64,000 bases of DNA from CADCTB01 sp964479465 (GTDB lineage Bacteria; Actinomycetota; Acidimicrobiia; Acidimicrobiales; AC-14): contig CAYZMG010000010.1 of NCBI GenBank assembly GCA_964479465.1, positions 14,782-78,781 on the forward strand. Direction: 5' to 3'. Position numbers and translations under genes: made by a program. The notes below the pieces were generated by a model. It ran no database searches. It saw only the letters and a list, made by a program, of their open reading frames with translations, and had not been told where the DNA came from. Below are positions 50,301 to 57,701 of the stretch, one piece after another. Positions within the stretch are counted from its first letter, which is position 1. Every line of letters starts with the position of its first letter.

Positions 50301-51854
50301 TCAGGCGTCGACCGCACCTTCGCCCTCGCTGTCAGCCGTGACGGCCGGCAGGCAGATGCCGAATGAGGTGCCACCACCGGGTCGGGGCTCGATCCACAGG
50401 TCGCCGCCCTGCTCCCGCATCAACCTGGCGGCCACCTGCACGCTCATGGCATCCTCCCGCCCGGGCTCCCGCCGGGCGTCGGGGTCGGTCAGCGTGCGTC
50501 TGAGCTCGCGGGGCATCGTGGGGCCGTCATCCTCGACCCGTAGTACCACCCAGCGCCCGTCCCGGTCGCCCCGCAGCGTCACCAAGCCCGAGCGCGACCG
50601 CCGAGAGGCGTAGTCGACCAGTTGGCGGACCGCCTCCGCCGTCTCCCCAACCGAACCGACTGCGAGCAGGTCGGGCGTCACGTCGAGCTTGAGCTGGGTT
50701 GACCAGGCCGGGTCATCGGCGATCAGGGCTGCCGTGTCGGCCATCGAGACCGGCGTGGCTCCGGTGGCGTCCTGGGCCAGGAGCCGGCGCAGCCTCGCTG
50801 TGCCCGAGCCGACGACGCCGGCCAGCACCTCTCTGTCGTCGGGCGAGAGCCGGTCGAACTCACGCTCGAGGATGATCGCTGCGCCGTCGATCGCCATGAT
50901 GGCGTTCACGAGGTCATGGCGCTGGGCCCTGACCGCCCCGGCGCGGACGCGGGCCCGCACCTCGGCGGTCTCGGCTTCCAGCGCCGAGTCGATGAGCTCG
51001 AGGGCCTGGTTCTCGTACGCCCTGGTCAGCTCGAAATGCGACCCGACCATGGCGAGCAGGACCCCGAAGGACTCGAGGAGCACCGCGCCCACGGCCCAGG
51101 CGTTGGTCGGGCCTGCGGCGCCGGCGGCCAGGGCCGAGAGCGTCAGGGCGAACAGCATGAGGCCGGCCCATGTGTACAGCCACCGCCGGCCCAGCCCCCG
51201 TACGGTGTAACCGACGGCCAGCCCCAGCCAGACCCCGGCGACCACGATGCCGCCGAAGACACCTCCAAGGCCTTCGCCTTGCGTCAGTTGGGACACCGAG
51301 AGGGCTGCCCCCAGGTCGGGCGCAGCGCGGAAGAGCACGGCCATGGCCGCGAGGGCCGCCATTGCGCCGCCCGTCAGGGATGCGGCGCTCACGGGTAGCC
51401 GACCCAGGCGCGCCACCAGGCCGGCGCCGAACAGCAGCGGAGCGACGGCTAGGCCGGCGGCGGAAACCGCGGTGAGCCACTGCTCGTCGGGGCTCCACTC
51501 GCCGAGCAGGGCGCCGATGAGCTCGGACCGGGATGCGGCCGCCATACCGATCACCAGCGCCCCGCAGCCGGCCCACAACGCGGCGCGGTCGCCGATCTGG
51601 CGCCAGGTCGCCCGGGACAGGACGAAGACGCCGAAGGCGCCCAGGACGGTGCCGGTGCCGGCGACCGTCCTGAAGGTGACCACCTGGCCGGCGTCGATCT
51701 CGGCCCTTCTGACCAGCAGGGCGACCGATGCTGTCGCCAGCAGGATGATGGTGGCCCCGACGACGAAGGGGCGGCTGAGAGCGTTGCCCGTCGACTCCGC
51801 TGCGCTCGCATGGGGCACGGCCGGGGAGGGACGTATCTTGGCCACGGCGACCAA
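50301..51854 (-). CDS. Membrane sensor histidine kinase
   Basis: The 517-residue protein starts at TTG 51854 (GTG 51845 is possible). It has about eight N-terminal transmembrane helices, a helical linker, an H-box-like RHDLVNAIMAIDGAA with the phosphorylatable His, and an HATPase_c domain (VRQLVDYASRR, VVLRVEDDGPTM, GGTSFGICLP). The N box is shortened. It pairs with the downstream LuxR response regulator. Confidence 0.83.
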   Translation of the reverse strand: MVAVAKIRPSPAVPHASAAESTGNALSRPFVVGATIILLATASVALLVRRAEIDAGQVVTFRTVAGTGTVLGAFGVFVLSRATWRQIGDRAALWAGCGALVIGMAAASRSELIGALLGEWSPDEQWLTAVSAAGLAVAPLLFGAGLVARLGRLPVSAASLTGGAMAALAAMAVLFRAAPDLGAALSVSQLTQGEGLGGVFGGIVVAGVWLGLAVGYTVRGLGRRWLYTWAGLMLFALTLSALAAGAAGPTNAWAVGAVLLESFGVLLAMVGSHFELTRAYENQALELIDSALEAETAEVRARVRAGAVRAQRHDLVNAIMAIDGAAIILEREFDRLSPDDREVLAGVVGSGTARLRRLLAQDATGATPVSMADTAALIADDPAWSTQLKLDVTPDLLAVGSVGETAEAVRQLVDYASRRSRSGLVTLRGDRDGRWVVLRVEDDGPTMPRELRRTLTDPDARREPGREDAMSVQVAARLMREQGGDLWIEPRPGGGTSFGICLPAVTADSEGEGAVDA

Positions 51855-51990
51855 GTATCCCGCGTCGCCGTGGGCGGGATGCGACTGTTCGCTTCAGTCC
51901 GAGGCCCGATCTGCCGATCTACCTAGGGAGCGAACGTGCAGCACCCGACGCGACCTCTCGGAGCTGTGTCAACAGGAGGAGATTGTGCCC

Positions 51991-52386
51991 ATGAAATCCG
52001 TGCTGGTCGTCGATGACGACCCAGACATTCGGGAGCTGATCACCTGGAAGCTTGGCCAGGCCGGCTACTCGACCATGGTGGCGGGCGACGGTGAGGCCGG
52101 GCTGGCGGCTGTGACCGCCGGCGACGGCGAGGGACGTGCTCCCGACCTCATCCTCGTCGACTGGATGATGCCGAAGATGAGCGGGATCGACGTCTGCCGC
52201 GCCTTGCGCCAGAACCCGATCACCGCGCGCATCCCGGTCATCCTTCTCACCGCCAACGCCCAGGAGGCCGACGTCGAGCTCGGCTTCGCCGCGGGCGTCG
52301 ACGACTACATCGCCAAGCCCTTCAGTCCCCGGGAAATGCTCAGCCGCATCGAAGCTGTGCTGGCGAGGTCCGAGGCCCGGACGTGA
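51991..52386 (+). CDS. CheY-like single-domain response regulator
   Basis: AGGAGG lies ahead of both GTG 51985 and ATG 51991; 131 residues from the latter. It is a complete receiver: acidic pocket VDDDPDIREL, phospho-Asp in LILVDWMMPKMSG, Thr in ILLTANAQ and Lys in YIAKPFSP. It has no output domain, so signalling must be by protein contact. It overlaps the HEAT-repeat gene (GTGA). Confidence 0.9.
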   Translation: MKSVLVVDDDPDIRELITWKLGQAGYSTMVAGDGEAGLAAVTAGDGEGRAPDLILVDWMMPKMSGIDVCRALRQNPITARIPVILLTANAQEADVELGFAAGVDDYIAKPFSPREMLSRIEAVLARSEART

Positions 52387-53432
52387 TTGACGGCGAGACG
52401 GTGGCGGCGGGTGCGGCCCTGGCTGCTGCTTCCTCCGGTCTCGTCGCCATCGTCCTGTCGTCCCGCAGTCGGAACAAGAAGACGGACGGCGCCGATGTCG
52501 AGGCCGAGGTCAGGCTCCTACTCTTCCGCGCCATCGACGAGGGCGATCTTTCCGCCGACGCCATCGGTGCGCTGACGCCCGTCCAGCAGCAGGTGCTCGA
52601 AACGCAGGCCAAGAACCTGCTGCCGAGCCTCCGAGGCAAGGACCGGGAGACACTGGGCGTGGTGCTCGACCGCCTCGGCGCCGTCGATGCCGCCCGCCGC
52701 CAGGCGAAGAGCAAGCGGGCCGGCGCTCGTGCCGAGGCCGGTGAGTTCCTCGGCGAGTCGGGGTCGCCCGAAGCCGTTCGTGATCTCGTGCAGCTGCTCC
52801 AGGACCCCGACGCCAAAGTTCGCTGGGCTGCGGCCCGGGGCCTCGGGCGGCTGGGCCACCCCAGCGCGGTGCCGGCGCTCCTGGGCTCGATCGAAGGGAC
52901 CCTGCCCGTTCCGGTCGACGTCGTGGCCGGCGCGGTCGCCGCCATCCGCGAGTGCCCGGTCCCGCTGCTCCGCGAGGGCCTGGCCAGCCCGTCGGTACCG
53001 AAGCGCGCCTTGACCGTCGAGCTGCTGGGTCGCTTCCAGGCCCTCGTTGCGGCCGACGAGGTAATCGATCTCCTCCACAACGACCCCTCCGTCGAGGTGC
53101 GAGCCCGGGCCGCCCGTTCGCTCGGTCGCATGGGCTCGCCGCGCGCCGTCCAGCCGCTCCTGAGCTGTGTCGAGGACGGACCGGTCGCCACCCGCGCCCA
53201 GGCAATCTGGGCGCTCGGTGAGATGGGTGCACTGGAGGCGCTACCGGTCCTGCGAACCACGCTCCTGGGGTCGTCGCACCACCTCGGCGAGCTGGCGGCC
53301 GATGCGTTGGCGGCCATGGGCCCCCGCGGGATCGAGGTGCTGAGCGACATCGCCGCCGGCGAAAGCAGCGCCGCGCCCCTTGCCGCACGGACGCTGGCGG
53401 CACAGACGAGCCTTCAGGGCTCGCGGGCCTGA
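52383..53432 (+). CDS. Membrane-anchored HEAT-repeat protein
   Basis: The 349-residue protein (GTG start) has an N-terminal hydrophobic helix (about 8-26), then a helical region and about five HEAT/PBS-lyase-type repeats (DPDAKVRWAAARGLGRLGHP; DPSVEVRARAARSLGRMGSP; ATRAQAIWALGEMGAL). HEAT solenoids are protein-binding scaffolds. Translational coupling with the CheY-like protein suggests that the two form a signalling complex, perhaps related to the Tad system. Confidence 0.85.
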   Translation: MIDGETVAAGAALAAASSGLVAIVLSSRSRNKKTDGADVEAEVRLLLFRAIDEGDLSADAIGALTPVQQQVLETQAKNLLPSLRGKDRETLGVVLDRLGAVDAARRQAKSKRAGARAEAGEFLGESGSPEAVRDLVQLLQDPDAKVRWAAARGLGRLGHPSAVPALLGSIEGTLPVPVDVVAGAVAAIRECPVPLLREGLASPSVPKRALTVELLGRFQALVAADEVIDLLHNDPSVEVRARAARSLGRMGSPRAVQPLLSCVEDGPVATRAQAIWALGEMGALEALPVLRTTLLGSSHHLGELAADALAAMGPRGIEVLSDIAAGESSAAPLAARTLAAQTSLQGSRA

Positions 53433-53671
53433 TCGGCGCGCCGCTTCAGGCCCGGGGAAGGAACGTCGACGAGGTCGCCATATCCCCGGGCCCGCAGCGC
53501 CTCGTGGGTTTCGATCGGCGGTTTCTCCAGGATGTACCTCGAACCTCGTTCGGAGGCCGGATCGACGATGGCCTCGCCCAGGTCGACTGCCACGGCCAGA
53601 TTGCCCTGACCCTCGATGAGATCGGTCAGTACGCGGGCGAGTAGCTCGGAGCCGTCGGCGGACCGTTGCAT
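53414..53671 (-). CDS. Small hypothetical protein
   Basis: ATG 53671 gives 85 residues (MQRSADGSELLARVLTD); the frame is open to 53707. It has mixed alpha/beta character with IETHEALRARGYGDLVDVP near the end and no known motif. Its 3' end overlaps the HEAT gene by 19 bases, convergently. Coding status rests on composition only. Confidence 0.45.
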   Translation of the reverse strand: MQRSADGSELLARVLTDLIEGQGNLAVAVDLGEAIVDPASERGSRYILEKPPIETHEALRARGYGDLVDVPSPGLKRRADQAREP

Positions 53672-53785
53672 AACCACGGCACGCCTTCTCCGCCTCGGTG
53701 TCACCAAGACCGTTGCGCATCCGCCCGGCGACGCGGGCGCAACCCCGCAGACAAGCGCGGGGGCTGCGCGCCGTGTACTGCGGGC

Positions 53786-54706
53786 TTACGGGCGGGCGTT
53801 CCCGCCGGCGGCGGGCGTGGTGACCGTCCCACGTCCCGTGCCCCCCGGCGACGCCGTGGCGGGCGGGCCGGCCGGCGTGGCTGCCGGGATGCTCGTGGGG
53901 GCGTTGCTCGCGGCCGGCGGGGTGTTCGGGGCCTCGGGGCCGCCGGTCGGCTTTCCGGGAGTGGCCGGCGGCCCGCCGCGGCCGGGCACGGAGGTGGGGA
54001 CGTTCCCGGCGGCGGGCGTCTCGTTGGCGCGGTCGAGCCCGGTGGCCCCCGTCTCGCTCGGCCCCACGGCCGTGTCGTTGGGCGGCGTGCCGGCGGGGGT
54101 GGATCCGTTGCCGGGAGTGGTCCTGGCTGCGTCGCTGACGGCTTTGCCGTCGACGCCGGCCTCGCCGTCGCTGGCGCCGGTGGCGTCGGCGCTGACATTG
54201 CGCCCCTGATCAGCCTTGTCACTCGCGTTGTCGGGGAAGTTGAACGGGGTGGCGGCGCCCACGACCCTGGCCACGGCCTGCTGCGCCGGACCGGGGAGCA
54301 CGCCGGCGGCGCCGGCAGCGGTCGTGCTGGCGGCGGCGAGGCTGAAGCCGAGTCCGGCCTTGGCCACCAGGCTCAGGCCGGCGAGGCGGCCGAGAGCACC
54401 CCGGAGAACCGGACGTACCACAGGTCGCTCCGTGCTCGGCGCCGGCGGCATGGCGGCCGGCGCGGGGCCCGTAGCGAGCGGATTGGTGCCGTTCACCGGG
54501 GGAAGCCCTTCCTTCAGGAGGAGAGCCAGCGCCGGCCTCACGACCGGCGCTGGCTCCTGAGAGGCCTTTTCGAGGTTCTCGACGAAGGGCACCAGCCAGT
54601 CGAAACCGGACTGAGCGGACGGTGCTCCGCTCAGGAGGGCCTCGAGGGCTCGATCGTCAAGGTGGGGAACAGGCATCTCGTTCAGGTCACCGCCGGGAGC
54701 GCTCAA
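53786..54706 (-). CDS. Probable membrane anti-sigma factor with low-complexity tail
   Basis: The 306-residue protein starts at TTG 54706, overlapping the sigma gene end, or ATG 54676. The first about 75 residues are helical and acidic (LDDRALEALLSGAP), like RsdA-type anti-sigma N-termini. A hydrophobic segment (about 110-135) may cross the membrane, followed by a long Pro/Gly/Thr/Ala-rich tail of about 160 residues outside the cell. Genomic pairing with an ECF-type sigma gene suggests the role; sequence alone does not prove it. Confidence 0.6.
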   Translation of the reverse strand: MSAPGGDLNEMPVPHLDDRALEALLSGAPSAQSGFDWLVPFVENLEKASQEPAPVVRPALALLLKEGLPPVNGTNPLATGPAPAAMPPAPSTERPVVRPVLRGALGRLAGLSLVAKAGLGFSLAAASTTAAGAAGVLPGPAQQAVARVVGAATPFNFPDNASDKADQGRNVSADATGASDGEAGVDGKAVSDAARTTPGNGSTPAGTPPNDTAVGPSETGATGLDRANETPAAGNVPTSVPGRGGPPATPGKPTGGPEAPNTPPAASNAPTSIPAATPAGPPATASPGGTGRGTVTTPAAGGNARP

Positions 54707-55313
54707 AGGGATACGGGGTGGCGTTCGAGGGCCTTGCGCAGGTTCGCCAGGCCCGGCGCTGGAGCGCCTTCACCGCTCCCTCGGACTTCCCCAGCGACTC
54801 GGCGATGGTCTCGATCGTGAGCCCCGCCATCAGGCGCAGCAGGAGGACGTCGCGCTGCTCGGAAACGAGCCCCTCGCACAGCGCCTGGACCCGCCGGCTG
54901 CTCAGGCGCTCCAGGGCGTCCTGCTCTGCGTCACCGCCGGGACGGTCGACGGGGACATCGGTGTTGTCCTGGACGGTCTGGGGGCGCCGGCTGCTCCGCC
55001 GGCGGTCGTCGATCAGGCGGGAATGGGCGATGGTGAAGACCCAGGAGCGGAAACTGTCCTCGTCGCCGGCGAAGGCTCCGATCCGCTGGAACACGCCCAG
55101 GAACACCTCGTTCGACAGATCCTCCGGGTCAGCCGCGCCCTGGACGCGCAGGTAGCCCAGGACGACGGGCGAGAGGACCTGGTACAGCCGCTCCAGCGCC
55201 CACGGCGCCCCCGACTGGGCCGCCCGCAGGACCGTGTCGAAGTCCGGCCCGATGCGGGCGCGGCTGGTCGACCGGTGACGGCTCACCCCTGCATTGTCGA
55301 CGTTGGCCGTCAC
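54687..55313 (-). CDS. ECF-type RNA polymerase sigma factor
   Basis: GTG 55313 (or GTG 55286) gives about 208 residues; the open frame upstream is a shadow of the divergent amidase gene. Region 2 is AADPEDLSNEVFLGVFQRI with FRSWVFTIAHSRLIDDRR and region 4 is GLVSEQRDVLLLRLMAGLTIETIAESLGKSEGAVKALQRRAW. It lacks regions 1 and 3, as ECF factors do. It is followed by a membrane protein likely to be its anti-sigma factor. Confidence 0.88.
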   Translation of the reverse strand: MTANVDNAGVSRHRSTSRARIGPDFDTVLRAAQSGAPWALERLYQVLSPVVLGYLRVQGAADPEDLSNEVFLGVFQRIGAFAGDEDSFRSWVFTIAHSRLIDDRRRSSRRPQTVQDNTDVPVDRPGGDAEQDALERLSSRRVQALCEGLVSEQRDVLLLRLMAGLTIETIAESLGKSEGAVKALQRRAWRTCARPSNATPYPFERSRR

Positions 55314-55430
55314 GTGCTTGAGTGACCGTCGCCGGCGGCCGAAGGGGTACGGGTCCAGCGCCGTTTCAAAAGCGACGGGCGACGTGACAGCATGGCGGGC
55401 CGCCACTTCCCCGGCGTGGAGGATTTCTGC

Positions 55431-57701
55431 ATGCCCGCTCGCCCCTTCCCCGTCCCGTTCGCGTCCACCCGGCGCCTGCTCTCCCGGACGGCCTTGGCCG
55501 TCGTGGTCGCCACCCTGGTGGCGACCGGCACCGTCGCCCTGCCCGCCAGCGGCGACATCAGGGCCGAGGTCGTGGACAAGATCCAGACGCTGGCCGCGGG
55601 CCGGGCCGAGGTTGGCTGGCAGCGAATCGCCGACACCGGGCACCCGACCCAGCTCGTGGGCTTCGAGTGGAATGGCGCCGAGGCCGGCGCCGTGGAGGTC
55701 CGGGCCAAGGGGGCCGACGGCTGGTCTGACTGGCAGCTCCTCGAGGGCGATCCGGTCGAGGGCCCCGACCCCGACTCCCACGAACGTCACGACCGGACCA
55801 CCGCCGGCCCGGCATGGGTCGGTCACGCCGTGGAGCAGGTCGAGGTCCGGGTGGTGGAGGGCAGCCTGCCTGGCCTCAAGCTGCACGCCCTGCGGTCGGA
55901 GGACCCGCCCGAGCGCGGCGGCATCGGCCGGGCCAGGCCCGCCGGCGCCGGCCCGGCCCAGCCGGCCATCGTGACCCGCTCCGCCTGGGGGGCGAACGAG
56001 TCGTACCGCTCGGTCAACCCTGGCTGCACCCAGCCCACCTATGCCCCCAACGTCCGCTTCGCGGCGGTCCACCACACGGCCGGCACCAACGACTACAACG
56101 CGTCCGACTCGCCCGCCCTGGTCCGGGCCATCTACTACTTCCACACCCACACCAACAAGTGGTGCGACATCGGGTACAACTTCCTCGTCGACAAGTTCGG
56201 CAACGTCTTCGAGGGCCGCTTCGGGGGCATCACCAGCGCCGTGGTCGGCGCCCACGCGTCCGGGTTCAACACCGCCAGCACCGGCGTGGCCGTCCTGGGC
56301 ACGTTCACGACCGTGCCGCTTCCTTCGCCGGCCTACACCGCGGTCCGCAACGTCCTGGCCTGGAAGCTGGCGCACCACGGCGTCGACCCCCACGGCACGA
56401 TCACGGCCGGCGGGAAGCCCATCCGGACCATTGTCGGCCATCGCGACCTGACTCCCACTGCCTGCCCGGGGGAGACGGTCGCCCCTCTGCTGCCCCAGCT
56501 CAGGAATGAGGTGGGCACGGCGATGGGCGTGACCAACGGGTCCACCTACCACCCGCTCACGCCGGCCCGCGTGCTCGACACGCGCAGCGGACTCGGCGCA
56601 CCCATCGCCCGCCTCGGCGCCAAGGGGAGCATCGACGTCAAGGTCACCGGCGTGGGTGGGGTGCCCGCCGCCGGCGTGACGTCGGTCGTCCTCAACGTGA
56701 CGGTGACCAACGCCGGCGGGCCTCAGAGCTACCTCACCGTGTGGCCCAAGGGCACGACCCGGCCCCTGGCGTCCAACCTCAACTTCACCGCCGGCATCTC
56801 GGTGCCCAACCTCGTCGTCGCCAGGGTCGGCGACGGCGGGAGCGTGTCGATCTTCAACGACAGCGGGACCGTCGACGTGGTGGCCGACGTCCAGGGGTGG
56901 TACTCCAACGCCGTCGACGCCGTCGGATCCTCATTCGTGCCCCTCAACCCGGCCCGGCTCCTCGACACCCGGGTCGGTACCGGCACGGGCGGGGCGGTCG
57001 GCCCCGTCCCGGCCGGCAGCCTCATCCAGCTCCAGGTGGCCGGCGCCGGCGGCGTGCCGGCGAGCGGAGCCCGGGCTGTCGTGCTCAACATGACCGTCGA
57101 CCGGGCCACCGGCCCCGAGAGCTTCCTCACGGTCTGGCCGTCGGCGACGCCGCGGCCGCTGGCCTCGAACCTCAACTTCACCAAGGGGCCCGCCACCACG
57201 AACCTCGTCGTCGCCCAACTCGGGCCTGACGGCAAGGTGAACATCTACAACAACCTCGGCTCGACCGACGTGATCGCCGACGTCGCGGGCTGGTTCGCGG
57301 CGCCGGCCACACCGGCGCCCGGCTCCCGCTACTTCGGCCTGAGCCCGACCCGGGTGCTGGACACCCGCACCGGCACGGGTACCGGCGGCGCCACCAGCCG
57401 CCTGCCGGCGGGCGGGATCCTCGACCTCACCGTGGCCGGGGTGGCCGGCGTGCCGGCCAATGTCACTTCGGTCGTGCTCAACGTCACCGTCACCGAGCCC
57501 ATCGGCCCCGAGAGCTACCTGACCCTGTTCCCGAACGGGACCGCCCGCCCGCTGGCCTCGAACCTGAACTTCGTGGCCGGCGAGACCGTGCCCAACCTCG
57601 TGGTCGTGCGGGTCCAGAACGGCAAGGTGTCCATCTACAACAACTCGGGCTCGACCCACGTCATCGCCGACGTCCAGGGCTGGTTCAGCGCCGGCGGGTA
57701 A
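55431..57701 (+). CDS. Secreted peptidoglycan amidase with three C-terminal repeats
   Basis: ATG 55431 follows GGAGG; 756 residues. A signal peptide (about 1-40) leads to an N-terminal domain, then a PGRP/amidase_2 domain: VTRSAWGANESYR, VHHTAGTNDY (zinc His), a second site GHRDLTPTACPG (zinc His and Cys). Three tandem about 125-residue repeats follow, each starting PARVLDTRxG-like, with SNLNF and NLVV, and ending VIADVQGWF-like. Such repeats are abundant in Acidimicrobiia exoproteins and probably bind the cell surface. The enzyme should cut the MurNAc-L-Ala bond. Its 3' end overlaps the P-ATPase gene by 17 bases. Confidence 0.88.
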   Translation: MPARPFPVPFASTRRLLSRTALAVVVATLVATGTVALPASGDIRAEVVDKIQTLAAGRAEVGWQRIADTGHPTQLVGFEWNGAEAGAVEVRAKGADGWSDWQLLEGDPVEGPDPDSHERHDRTTAGPAWVGHAVEQVEVRVVEGSLPGLKLHALRSEDPPERGGIGRARPAGAGPAQPAIVTRSAWGANESYRSVNPGCTQPTYAPNVRFAAVHHTAGTNDYNASDSPALVRAIYYFHTHTNKWCDIGYNFLVDKFGNVFEGRFGGITSAVVGAHASGFNTASTGVAVLGTFTTVPLPSPAYTAVRNVLAWKLAHHGVDPHGTITAGGKPIRTIVGHRDLTPTACPGETVAPLLPQLRNEVGTAMGVTNGSTYHPLTPARVLDTRSGLGAPIARLGAKGSIDVKVTGVGGVPAAGVTSVVLNVTVTNAGGPQSYLTVWPKGTTRPLASNLNFTAGISVPNLVVARVGDGGSVSIFNDSGTVDVVADVQGWYSNAVDAVGSSFVPLNPARLLDTRVGTGTGGAVGPVPAGSLIQLQVAGAGGVPASGARAVVLNMTVDRATGPESFLTVWPSATPRPLASNLNFTKGPATTNLVVAQLGPDGKVNIYNNLGSTDVIADVAGWFAAPATPAPGSRYFGLSPTRVLDTRTGTGTGGATSRLPAGGILDLTVAGVAGVPANVTSVVLNVTVTEPIGPESYLTLFPNGTARPLASNLNFVAGETVPNLVVVRVQNGKVSIYNNSGSTHVIADVQGWFSAGG

